From: an uncultured Chryseobacterium sp.
GTDB lineage: Bacteria > Bacteroidota > Bacteroidia > Flavobacteriales > Weeksellaceae
Assembly (NCBI GenBank): GCA_913777465.1
Contig: CAJYRQ010000083.1
Span: forward strand, 1-64,000
DNA length: 64,000 bases
Direction: 5' to 3'
This document shows positions 1 through 8,622 of the stretch, piece after piece. The notes beneath the pieces are model-generated. The model was not told the DNA's origin. It saw nothing but the letters and a program-made list of their open reading frames with translations, and ran no database searches. The position numbers were made by a program, and so were the translations under genes. Each line of letters begins with the position of its first letter. Position 1 is the first letter of the stretch.

Positions 1-14
1 ATTTGTGGAAGGAA

Positions 15-42
15 AAATAAAATCGCCTTGACGATTTTATTT
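15..42. terminator. Symmetrical AT-rich hairpin before the tRNA-like gene
   Basis: An 11-bp perfect inverted repeat (15-25 with 32-42, stem AAATAAAATCG) closes a 6-nt loop. On the minus strand it is followed by more T residues, giving a terminator-like ATTTTATTTTT tail; on the plus strand it runs directly into the tRNA-like gene. It may end an upstream gene outside the window or any leftward transcript from the CRISPR anti-repeat region. Confidence 0.5.
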
Positions 43-114
43 GGGGAGGTGGTGTAAAGGTTAGCATGCCGGTCTGAAAATCTAGCGATGCGGGTTCGAT
101 TCCCGTCCTCTCCA
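43..114 (+). tRNA. tRNA-Phe-like gene (anticodon GAA), weak anticodon stem
   Basis: The acceptor stem GGGGAGG (43-49) pairs with CCTCTCC (107-113) through one G-T wobble. T50 (position 8), GG at 59-60 in the D loop, and a T arm GCGGG-TTCGATT-CCCGT (90-106) are all present. The seven-base anticodon loop CTGAAAA (74-80) reads GAA, phenylalanine. The anticodon stem, however, sets CCGGT (69-73) against TCTAG (81-85), giving two mismatches and one wobble. No CCA is encoded. It is either a divergent working tRNA or a decaying tRNA relic; the intact T and D arms show the plus strand is the tRNA strand. Confidence 0.65.
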
Positions 115-166
115 CTACAAAGATAATGATTTTTTTAAATATAATGATATATATTTAGGTAAATCA

Positions 167-186
167 GCTGTGAATTGCTTTCATTT
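167..186 (-). ncRNA. CRISPR anti-repeat, putative tracrRNA core
   Basis: These 20 bases match, with one difference at 168, the minus-strand reading of the CRISPR repeat (GTTGTGAATTGCTTTCATTT). Read from the minus strand, the RNA would pair with the first 20 nt of a leftward-transcribed repeat over 20 bp, with one G-U pair. That is the geometry of a tracrRNA anti-repeat at the repeat's 5' end. The strand is not proven: a terminator with a T tail (189-214) follows on the plus strand, and I see no consensus promoter for a minus-strand RNA between 187 and 300. Limits of the RNA are not marked. Confidence 0.7.
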
Positions 187-188
187 TT

Positions 189-214
189 GAGAGGCTTTGC
201 GCCTCTCCTTTTTT
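189..214 (+). terminator. Rho-independent terminator upstream of cas9
   Basis: GAGAGGC (189-195) pairs perfectly with GCCTCTC (201-207) around TTTGC, followed by a run of T residues. It would end plus-strand transcription coming from the tRNA-like gene, insulating cas9, or end a short plus-strand RNA that contains the anti-repeat. Confidence 0.75.
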
Positions 215-291
215 ACCTATTTACGGTTTGCCGTATTTGTATAAAATTATTTCTCATTAATTTTAAGAACTTTCAATAAAACAATAACGCA

Positions 292-3200
292 ATGAAAAAA
301 AATATACTTGGACTTGATCTGGGAACCAACTCAATTGGTTGGGCGTTAATCAAACAGGATTTTGAGAATAAGCAAGGCGAAATTCTTGGAATGGGAAGCC
401 GGATTATTCCGATGTCCCAGGATATTCTCGGTGATTTCGGTAAAGGAAACTCGGTTTCGCAGACGGCGGAACGTACCAGATACAGGAGCGTCCGAAGATT
501 GCGTGAACGCTTTTTGCTGAGAAGAGAGCGGCTCCATCGTGTTCTGCATATCCTGAATTTTCTTCCGAAACATTATGCCAATCAGATTGATTTTAACAAA
601 CGTTTCGGAAAATTCAAGTCGGAGACCGAACCTAAGCTTGCCTGGAAAAATACCGATGGAAAATTTTCATTCCTGTTTCAGGCTTCCTTTAATGAAATGA
701 TTGCAGATTTTAAAGCAAACGGAAATGATATAAAAGTCCCTTATGACTGGACAATTTATTACTTACGCAAAAAAGCACTTTCCCGAAAAATACAAAAGGA
801 AGAACTGGCCTGGATTCTTCTGAATTTTAATCAGAAACGAGGATACTATCAATTGCGAGGTGAGGAGGAAGAAGAGAATCCGAATAAGTTGGTAGAGTTT
901 TATTCATTAAAAATTGTAGATGTTCTGGCGGATGAGCCGCAAAAAGGAAAATCAGACATTTGGTATTCTTTGGTTCTGGAAAACGGATGGATTTACAGGC
1001 GTTCAAGCAAAACACCATTATTCGACTGGAAAGATAAAACAAGAGATTTTATTGTCACCACTGATTTAAATGATGACGGAAGCATAAAAACCGATAAGGA
1101 AGGAAATGAAAAAAGAAGTTTCCGTGCACCCGGTGAAAACGACTGGACGCTCGTAAAAAAGAAAACCGAACAGGAAATAGAGAAATCTCACAAAACGGTA
1201 GGTACCTATATCTACGAAAACTTGCTTCAAAACCCGAAACAGAAAATCAAAGGAAAGCTGGTCCGGACCGTTGAGAGAAAGTTTTATAGAGAAGAATTGA
1301 CACAAATCCTGGAAAAACAAAAAGAATTTCATCAGGAACTGCAGGATGAGAATCTTTATAACGATTGTATCCGTGAATTATACCGCAACAATGAAGCACA
1401 TCAACTGACGCTGAGCAAAAAAGACTTCGTTCATCTTTTGATGGAAGATCTGATTTTTTATCAACGGCCCCTAAGAAGTCAGAAATCCTCAGTTTCAAAC
1501 TGTACGCTGGAATCCAGAAAATACAAAGATGGAAATGGAACAGAACATATCCAATATTTAAAAGCGATTCCAAAATCCAATCCTTACTATCAGGAATTCC
1601 GGATCTGGCAATGGATTTTCAACCTGAATATTTATAAAAGAGATTATGAAGATAACGTCACAAAAGAGTTTCTGAGCACAACCAGAGATTACGAAAATCT
1701 GTTTGACTTGTTGAACAGCCGAAAAGAAGTTGACCAAAAAGCTTTACTCAAACATTTTAAACTTACTGATAAAACCCATCGTTGGAATTTTGTAGAAGAT
1801 AAGAAATATCCGTGCAATGAAACCAGAACAATGATTTCATCAAGGTTGGACAAGGTAGAAGGGATCACAGATGATTTTCTGACAAGGGAAACCGAACAGA
1901 AGATCTGGCATATCATCTATTCTGTAAATGATAAAGTAGAATACGAAAAGGCTCTGAAATCCTTTGCCGTGAAAAATAACCTGGAGGAAAATTCATTTTT
2001 TGAGGCATTCAGAAAATTTCCGCCGTTTAAAAGCGAATACGGTTCTTTTTCGGAAAAAGCGATTAAGAAATTACTTCCTCTGATGCGGGTGGGAAAATAC
2101 TGGAATTATGCGGCTATCGATGGAAATTCCAAAGAAAGAATCCAGAAAATCATCACCGGAGAATATGATGAAAATATCAAAGATAAAGTAAGGGAAAAAA
2201 CGATTCATCTGAAGATTGAAAATGATTTCCAGGGACTGCAATTGTGGCTGGCCCAGTATATAGTTTATGGAAGGCATTCCGAAGCTTCAATGATCGGGAA
2301 ATGGAATTCGGCAAATGACCTGCAAGTGTTTTTAAATGAATTTAAACAGCATTCGCTTCGTAATCCAATCGTGGAGCAGGTGATTACGGAAACGCTTCGT
2401 GTCGTAAAAGATATTTGGGTTAAATATGGAAACGGGGCTAAAGATTTCTTTGATGAAATTCACATTGAACTCGGAAGAGAGATGAAACTTCCGGCAAAAG
2501 AAAGGGAAGATCTCGCCCGTAAAATGTCGGAAAACGAAAGTACGAATCTCCGCATCAAAGCCTTGTTGGCGGAAATGATGGATGACCACTCGGTGGAAAA
2601 TGTCCGGCCTTATTCCCCGATGCAGCAGGAAATTCTGAAAATTTATGAAGACGGAATCTTAAAATCGGATATTGAAATTGAAGATGATATCCTGAAAATC
2701 AGCAAAACGGCTCAGCCCTCACCTTCAGATTTAAGAAAATATAAGCTTTGGCTGGAACAGAAATACAAATCGCCTTACACCGGGCAGATTATTCCGCTGA
2801 ATAAACTCTTCACGCCGGAATATGAAATTGAACACATCATCCCGCAAAGCCGGTATTTTGACGACAGTTTCAGCAATAAAGTAATTTGCGAATCGGTAGT
2901 GAACAAACTGAAGGATAACTATATTGGACTTGGATTCATTAAAAAATTCGGAGGGACTGTCATTGAACTGGGATCCGGTAAAAATATAAAAGTTCTTAAG
3001 GCAGATGAATATGAGGATTTCGTTAAAAAACATTATGCAAACAACCGGGCCAAGAGAGGCAAACTCCTGATGGAAGAGATTCCGGATAAAATGATTGAGC
3101 GTCAAATGAATGATACACGCCACATCAGCAGGTATATTTCAGGTCTTCTTTCCAATATTGTCAGAATAGATGAAGGGCAGGCAAAAAAAATAATTGATGA

Positions 3201-4677
3201 TGCAGAAATTTTAGCAAAAAAAGAAATTGATGAGGAAAAAGCGAATAAAATAAGAAGAACTGCAAAATCAAAGGCGACCGATGACGGGGTGAATTCTAAA
3301 AATATTATTCCCGGTAACGGAAAAATAACCACGCAGCTGAAACAGGATTGGGGATTGAATGATGTCTGGAACGATTTGATTTTACCGCGTTTCGAAAGAA
3401 TGAATCAGCTGACTAAATCTACTGATTTCACAGCCTGGAATGAAAGCCATCAGAAATTTTTGCCCACCGTTCCCATTGAGCTTTCAAAAGGATTTTCAAA
3501 GAAAAGGATAGACCACCGCCACCATGCTTTGGATGCTTTGGTGATTGCCTGTGCTACAAGAGACCACGTAAATCTGCTGAATAATCAGTCGGCGAAATCG
3601 GAGACCAGCCGTTATGATCTGAAAAGAAAGCTGATGCCGTTTGAAAAAGCAGTGTACAACGATCCTCAAACCGGAAAGAGAATAGAAAGAGAAGTTCCGA
3701 AAAAATTTTTAAAACCTTGGGATGGTTTCACTGTTGACGCAAGAAATAAGCTTGAAACGATTGTTATAAGCTTCAAACAAAACCTCCGTGTAATCAATAA
3801 AGCAACCAATTATTATGAAAAATACACAGAAAAAGATGGTAAGACAACCAAAGAAATAGTAAAACAGACGGGAATAAACTGGGCGATCCGGAAGCCTATG
3901 CATAAAGATACGGTTTCCGGGAAAGTTGATTTACCATGGGTGAAAGTTCCGAAAGGAAAGATTCTGACGGCAACAAGGAAAAGTCTTGATTCTTCCTTTG
4001 ATTTAAAAGCCATAAGCTCTATTACTGATACCGGAATCCAGAAAATTCTTAAAAACTACCTGGACTTTAAAGGCAGTCCTGAAATTGCATTTTCGCCCGA
4101 AGGAATAGAAGATTTAAATAAAAATATTGAAAAGTATAACGACGGAAAACCGCATCAGCCTATCGGGAAAGTAAGAGTTTTTGAATTGGGGAATAAATTT
4201 CAGGTCGGGCAAACCGGAAATAAAAAGGATAAATATGTAGAAGCCGCAAAAGGGACCAATTTATTTTTTGCAGTATACGAAGATAAAAAAGGAAAGCGGA
4301 GCTATGAAACCATTCCGTTGAATGAAGTTATTGAAAGGCAAAAGCAGAGCTTATCGGTTGTTGAATTAAAAGAAACAACGGATTTTTACCTCTGTCCTAA
4401 TGATCTGGTCTATGTTCCTTCAGAAGACGAACTCCAGAACAGTAGCCGTATTGATTTTAAAAGCATTAAAAAAGACCGGAGCGAAAGAATTTATAAAGTG
4501 GTAAGCTTTAGCGGAAATCAATTGTTTTTCGTAAGACAGGATATTGCCACCTCCATTGTTAATAAAGCAGAATTTTCAACTTTAAATAAAATGGAACGTG
4601 CCATTGACGGTTCGATGATTAAAGAAACCTGTATCAAACTGAAAGTGGACCGTCTCGGAAACATTTCAAAAGCATAA
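292..4677 (+). CDS. cas9: Type II-C CRISPR effector nuclease Cas9
   Basis: Cas9 is the single-protein, RNA-guided DNA nuclease of type II CRISPR. It binds a crRNA:tracrRNA duplex and cuts both strands of matching invader DNA. The split RuvC motifs are visible: RuvC-I GLDLGTNSIGWAL with D9, RuvC-II IHIELGREM with E726, RuvC-III HRHHALDAL with H1078 and D1081. The HNH motif YEIEHIIPQS has catalytic H848, with N862 further on. An arginine-rich bridge helix spans about 60-85 (RYRSVRRLRERF). The 1461-aa length is at the long end, typical of Bacteroidetes II-C proteins, and no catalytic residue is missing. The II-C assignment follows from the cas9-cas1-cas2 layout with no csn2 or cas4. The start ATG follows an AT-rich leader; an imperfect -7-like TACGGTTTG lies at 222-230. 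Confidence 0.98.
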   Translation: MKKNILGLDLGTNSIGWALIKQDFENKQGEILGMGSRIIPMSQDILGDFGKGNSVSQTAERTRYRSVRRLRERFLLRRERLHRVLHILNFLPKHYANQIDFNKRFGKFKSETEPKLAWKNTDGKFSFLFQASFNEMIADFKANGNDIKVPYDWTIYYLRKKALSRKIQKEELAWILLNFNQKRGYYQLRGEEEEENPNKLVEFYSLKIVDVLADEPQKGKSDIWYSLVLENGWIYRRSSKTPLFDWKDKTRDFIVTTDLNDDGSIKTDKEGNEKRSFRAPGENDWTLVKKKTEQEIEKSHKTVGTYIYENLLQNPKQKIKGKLVRTVERKFYREELTQILEKQKEFHQELQDENLYNDCIRELYRNNEAHQLTLSKKDFVHLLMEDLIFYQRPLRSQKSSVSNCTLESRKYKDGNGTEHIQYLKAIPKSNPYYQEFRIWQWIFNLNIYKRDYEDNVTKEFLSTTRDYENLFDLLNSRKEVDQKALLKHFKLTDKTHRWNFVEDKKYPCNETRTMISSRLDKVEGITDDFLTRETEQKIWHIIYSVNDKVEYEKALKSFAVKNNLEENSFFEAFRKFPPFKSEYGSFSEKAIKKLLPLMRVGKYWNYAAIDGNSKERIQKIITGEYDENIKDKVREKTIHLKIENDFQGLQLWLAQYIVYGRHSEASMIGKWNSANDLQVFLNEFKQHSLRNPIVEQVITETLRVVKDIWVKYGNGAKDFFDEIHIELGREMKLPAKEREDLARKMSENESTNLRIKALLAEMMDDHSVENVRPYSPMQQEILKIYEDGILKSDIEIEDDILKISKTAQPSPSDLRKYKLWLEQKYKSPYTGQIIPLNKLFTPEYEIEHIIPQSRYFDDSFSNKVICESVVNKLKDNYIGLGFIKKFGGTVIELGSGKNIKVLKADEYEDFVKKHYANNRAKRGKLLMEEIPDKMIERQMNDTRHISRYISGLLSNIVRIDEGQAKKIIDDAEILAKKEIDEEKANKIRRTAKSKATDDGVNSKNIIPGNGKITTQLKQDWGLNDVWNDLILPRFERMNQLTKSTDFTAWNESHQKFLPTVPIELSKGFSKKRIDHRHHALDALVIACATRDHVNLLNNQSAKSETSRYDLKRKLMPFEKAVYNDPQTGKRIEREVPKKFLKPWDGFTVDARNKLETIVISFKQNLRVINKATNYYEKYTEKDGKTTKEIVKQTGINWAIRKPMHKDTVSGKVDLPWVKVPKGKILTATRKSLDSSFDLKAISSITDTGIQKILKNYLDFKGSPEIAFSPEGIEDLNKNIEKYNDGKPHQPIGKVRVFELGNKFQVGQTGNKKDKYVEAAKGTNLFFAVYEDKKGKRSYETIPLNEVIERQKQSLSVVELKETTDFYLCPNDLVYVPSEDELQNSSRIDFKSIKKDRSERIYKVVSFSGNQLFFVRQDIATSIVNKAEFSTLNKMERAIDGSMIKETCIKLKVDRLGNISKA

Positions 4678-4692
4678 TCTAAAATTATTAAA

Positions 4693-5211
4693 ATGTCTAA
4701 AACAGCCCTAAAAAAAGAACTTCAGAAGCTGACGAAAGAAAAGCTCATCGAACATATTCTGGAACTGTATGAGAAAAACAGCTCAATAAAAGAATTTTAT
4801 AAATTCAACCTAAATCCAGGCAATGAAAGAGCGTTAGCCAATAAATATAAAAAGCTCATCCGTAAAGAGTTTAATGTAGAAAATCCGATGATGGGTACCC
4901 AGAAGTTCTCTGTTGCCAAAAAGGCAATTTCGGATTTTAAAAAGTTGCAGCCGTCACCTGAATCTCTTGCAGATGTGATGTTGTATCTGCCTGAAAGTGC
5001 CTGCGAACTGACCGCGTTATATGGCGATTATTCGGGTCCGTTTTATAATGCGGCTTATAACAACTATAGGGCAGCACTCGTATTTATGAAAGAGAATGAT
5101 CTGCTGGATGATTTTGAAGTGCGCTCCGAACAATGTGTTAAATGGTCGAAAGATTGTGGATATGATTTTGCGGACGATATGAGAGATGCCTTTGATGAAT
5201 TTTATAATTAA
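4693..5211 (+). CDS. 172-aa DUF6155-like protein inside the cas operon
   Basis: This gene lies 15 bp after cas9 and 19 bp before cas1, same strand, so it is almost certainly co-transcribed with them. It is not Csn2, Cas4 or any Cas protein I know. The protein is soluble: a lysine-rich helical N-terminus (about 1-60, ALKKELQKLTKEKLIEHIL), a middle segment PMMGTQKFSVAKKAISDFKK, and an acidic Trp/Tyr/Cys-containing C-terminus (WSKDCGYDFADDMRDAF). The overall look resembles DUF6155, a Bacteroidetes family of unknown function, but this is from memory. No catalytic motif is evident. By position it could act in adaptation, regulation or Cas9 function, or be a passenger. Function unknown. Confidence 0.85.
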   Translation: MSKTALKKELQKLTKEKLIEHILELYEKNSSIKEFYKFNLNPGNERALANKYKKLIRKEFNVENPMMGTQKFSVAKKAISDFKKLQPSPESLADVMLYLPESACELTALYGDYSGPFYNAAYNNYRAALVFMKENDLLDDFEVRSEQCVKWSKDCGYDFADDMRDAFDEFYN

Positions 5212-5230
5212 ATCGTAAAAACTAAAAACC

Positions 5231-6124
5231 ATGATCACCCGCTCCATTTATATCGGCAATCCCGCTTACCTCAAGCTAAAAGACGAACAGCTGAAAATCC
5301 TTTGTCCGGAAACGAAAACGGAAAAGGGGAGTGTACCCGTCGAAGATCTAGGATTGCTTATGCTGGACCATTACCAGATTACCGTTTCGCACAACCTGAT
5401 CCAGAAGATGATGGGGAATAATGTCGTGGTCGTAAGCTGTGATGCCCATCACCTGCCGCATGGGATTATGCTTCCGTTGTATGGTCATACCGAGCATTCG
5501 GACCGGGTAAAAGACCAGCTGGAAGCCAGCGAACCGTTGAAGAAACAGCTTTGGAAACAGACCATAGAATGCAAAATTGAAAACCAGAAAAATGTGCTGA
5601 TGAAACTTGGGAATTATTACGAACCGATGCTGGAATACCAACGGAACGTAAAATCGGGAGACATTACCAACATGGAAGGAATTGCCGCTCAGCATTACTG
5701 GAAATACCTCATCAGCCTGGATTTTCTGAGACAGCGTTTCGGAGATTCACCCAATCAATTTTTTAATTTCGGCTATGCGGTACTCCGGAGCATTGTTGCC
5801 CGCGCTATTGTGGAAACGGGACTGCTTCCTGTTCTTGGGATCTTTCATAAAAACAAGTATAATCCGTACTGCCTGGCCGACGACCTGATGGAACCTTACC
5901 GGCCGTTTGTCGATCTACTGGTCATGAATTGGCTTAAGCTGCATCCCGAAAATGATGAATTGTCGAAAGATTTTAAAGCCCACCTATTACAGATCGCAAC
6001 AAAGGATGTACGCATTGATGATAAAACAAGGCCATTACTGGTTGCTGTGAAAATGACGGCCTCATCGCTTTACAAATGCTATACCGGGGAAAAACGGCTG
6101 ATCTCTTATCCTGAACTGATCTGA
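5231..6124 (+). CDS. cas1: CRISPR adaptation integrase Cas1
   Basis: Cas1 is the metal-dependent integrase that, with Cas2, inserts new spacers at the leader end of the array. At 297 aa it has the usual type II size. The three metal ligands of the family are in place: E149 in MEGIAAQHYW, H206 in GIFHKNKYN, and E221 in ADDLMEPYRP. The N-terminal beta-rich half (MITRSIYIGNPAYLKL) carries the dimer fold. It follows the 172-aa gene by 19 bp and precedes cas2 by 44 bp, so cas9, the extra gene, cas1 and cas2 form one operon. It looks fully functional. Confidence 0.97.
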   Translation: MITRSIYIGNPAYLKLKDEQLKILCPETKTEKGSVPVEDLGLLMLDHYQITVSHNLIQKMMGNNVVVVSCDAHHLPHGIMLPLYGHTEHSDRVKDQLEASEPLKKQLWKQTIECKIENQKNVLMKLGNYYEPMLEYQRNVKSGDITNMEGIAAQHYWKYLISLDFLRQRFGDSPNQFFNFGYAVLRSIVARAIVETGLLPVLGIFHKNKYNPYCLADDLMEPYRPFVDLLVMNWLKLHPENDELSKDFKAHLLQIATKDVRIDDKTRPLLVAVKMTASSLYKCYTGEKRLISYPELI

Positions 6125-6132
6125 TAAATTGA

Positions 6133-6507
<375 letters not shown>

Positions 6508-6532
6508 TTTTTTAAATCCTAATCAACAAATA

Positions 6533-6555
6533 AACCCACTGCAATTCAGTGGGTT
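6533..6555. terminator. Hairpin between cas2 and the CRISPR array
   Basis: A perfect 9-bp stem AACCCACTG/CAGTGGGTT with a CAATT loop lies 10 bp before the first repeat. Read leftward it is followed by a T-rich stretch (TTTATTTGTT), fitting a terminator for minus-strand array transcription. Read rightward it could end the cas operon. It also occupies the place where a leader would lie if acquisition happens at this end. Confidence 0.6.
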
Positions 6556-6565
6556 AAATGTTGAG

Positions 6566-8537
6566 GTTGTGTTGTATCCCAAAGGTACGATTAAATGAAA
6601 GCAATTCACAACCACATGTGAGAATGGATATGTTGGATGAGAGTTGTGTTGTATCCCAAAGGTACGATTAAATGAAAGCAATTCACAACACACGATTTAT
6701 CCGACTGGTTTAGTTAAAGGTTGTGTTGTATCCCAAAGATACGATTAAATGAAAGCAATTCACAACATAAGGTATTCCAGGAGATAAACGAAATCAGTTG
6801 TGTTGTATCCCAAAGATACGATTAAATGAAAGCAATTCACAACTGCAATGAATACCGTCACGATTTCAGACAAGTTGTGTTGTATCCCAAAGATACGATT
6901 AAATGAAAGCAATTCACAACAAACACGACATGGAAACGTGAAATTATAGAGTTGTGTTGTATCCCAAAGATACGATTAAATGAAAGCAATTCACAACCTG
7001 GGGAGAAAATGCCGATGATCCGGATTCGTTGTGTTGTATCCCAAAGATACGATTAAATGAAAGCAATTCACAACAAAAGCCGTATTGCCCGCAACGGCTG
7101 ATTCGTTGTGTTGTATCCCAAAGATACGATTAAATGAAAGCAATTCACAACCGTACGTGTGTTATCGCTATTCCTTACATTGTTGTGTTGTATCCCAAAG
7201 ATACGATTAAATGAAAGCAATTCACAACTTAGAAAGCTTGGCACCCCATAACATCTGCGTTGTGTTGTATCCCAAAGATACGATTAAATGAAAGCAATTC
7301 ACAACATGTATGAATCTATTAAATCAATCTATTAAGTTGTGTTGTATCCCAAAGATACGATTAAATGAAAGCAATTCACAACTGAATGGATTAGCAGTAT
7401 TGAATCCAGCGTGTTGTGTTGTATCCCAAAGATACGATTAAATGAAAGCAATTCACAACTCACCCAGAGTAATACATATTCGGCGCTTGGTTGTGTTGTA
7501 TCCCAAAGATACGATTAAATGAAAGCAATTCACAACGGCCAACTCATTGTTTCTTTTAGCTTCTTCGTTGTGTTGTATCCCAAAGATACGATTAAATGAA
7601 AGCAATTCACAACGAACCTGAAATCGAACAGGAAAACGAACCAGTTGTGTTGTATCCCAAAGATACGATTAAATGAAAGCAATTCACAACCAACCAATAA
7701 TCAACGCCTTTAATGCTCAAGTTGTGTTGTATCCCAAAGATACGATTAAATGAAAGCAATTCACAACACATGCTCCGCATCCTCTCTCATCAGTTCCGTT
7801 GTGTTGTATCCCAAAGATACGATTAAATGAAAGCAATTCACAACCTGGAACCTATTCTTTCGGTAGCTGTACCGGTTGTGTTGTATCCCAAAGATACGAT
7901 TAAATGAAAGCAATTCACAACACGGTGAATCCTTCGTTGCTGAAAAAGGTAGTTGTGTTGTATCCCAAAGATACGATTAAATGAAAGCAATTCACAACCC
8001 GCCTTTGTTTTATTCAAATCCGATTGCTGTTGTGTTGTATCCCAAAGATACGATTAAATGAAAGCAATTCACAACAGCAGCTTAATGCGGGAGGTGGACA
8101 CTATAGTTGTGTTGTATCCCAAAGATACGATTAAATGAAAGCAATTCACAACCAGTAAGGGAATCGGAAATAATTACCTGACGTTGTGTTGTATCCCAAA
8201 GATACGATTAAATGAAAGCAATTCACAACATAAGCATATAAATCTTGGCAAATTTCACTGTTGTGTTGTATCCCAAAGATACGATTAAATGAAAGCAATT
8301 CACAACAAGATTTCAAAGAATACAGTGAAAGATTTAGTTGTGTTGTATCCCAAAGATACGATTAAATGAAAGCAATTCACAACTAGATGCTTTCTTCAGT
8401 CTCAGTTAGTCGTGTTGTGTTGTATCCCAAAGATACGATTAAATGAAAGCAATTCACAACTTCAATGCCGTACCTACTTATGAGGGCTTCGTTGTGTTGT
8501 ATCCCAAAGATACGATTAAACGAAAGCAATTGGCAAA
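6566..8537 (-). CRISPR. Type II-C CRISPR array, 26 repeats and 25 spacers
   Basis: The 47-nt repeat starts GTTGTGTTGTATCCC and ends AAAGCAATTCACAAC on the plus strand. Repeat starts recur every 77 bp without exception from 6566 to 8491, so all 25 spacers are exactly 30 nt. The repeat ends (GTTGTG/CACAAC) are inverted and there is an internal GTATC/GATAC hairpin. Repeats 1 and 2 (6566, 6643) share an A-to-G change (AAAGGTACG); repeats 3-25 agree at that site. Repeat 26 (8491) is degenerate over its last 17 bases. On the minus strand every repeat contains TATCTTTG (TACCTTTG in the first two), the Bacteroidetes -7 box, so leftward transcription from repeat-internal promoters is likely; the assigned strand rests on this and on the anti-repeat. 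Confidence 0.98.
8505..8512 (-). promoter_or_regulatory. Repeat-embedded -7 box in the terminal repeat
   Basis: The minus-strand TATCTTTG fits the Bacteroidetes -7 consensus TAnnTTTG, with TTTG about 20 nt upstream in the degenerate half of the same repeat. It would start RNA near the repeat end and read into the rightmost spacer. The element survives here although the neighbouring pairing part of the repeat has decayed. The same box occurs in the other 25 repeats. Confidence 0.6.
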
Positions 8538-8570
8538 TCCAGATATTCTGCATTAAAAAATTCTTACAAC

Positions 8571-8602
8571 AAAACCACCCGCCGCATCCGGCAGGTGGTT
8601 TT
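8571..8602. terminator. Bidirectional terminator between array and lipase gene
   Basis: AAAACCACC(C)GCC pairs with GGC(A)GGTGGTTTT around GCATCC, with T-rich flanks on both strands. It follows the stop of the leftward lipase gene and separates it from the CRISPR array, so it most likely ends the lipase mRNA. Confidence 0.8.
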
Positions 8603-8622
8603 ATTTTAGGTAAAATGCGTCT

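Noticed and set aside
117-124. Minus-strand TATCTTTG beside the tRNA-like gene as a tracrRNA promoter
   Set aside because: It lies downstream of the anti-repeat in the leftward direction and would miss it; no TTG at -33 spacing.
222-230. TACGGTTTG as the cas9 promoter -7 box
   Set aside because: It has three bases, not two, between TA and TTTG, so I do not list it as a feature.
346-4013. Many 60-140-aa minus-strand frames within cas9
   Set aside because: They are shadows of cas9 in other frames, with no start context, motif or continuation.
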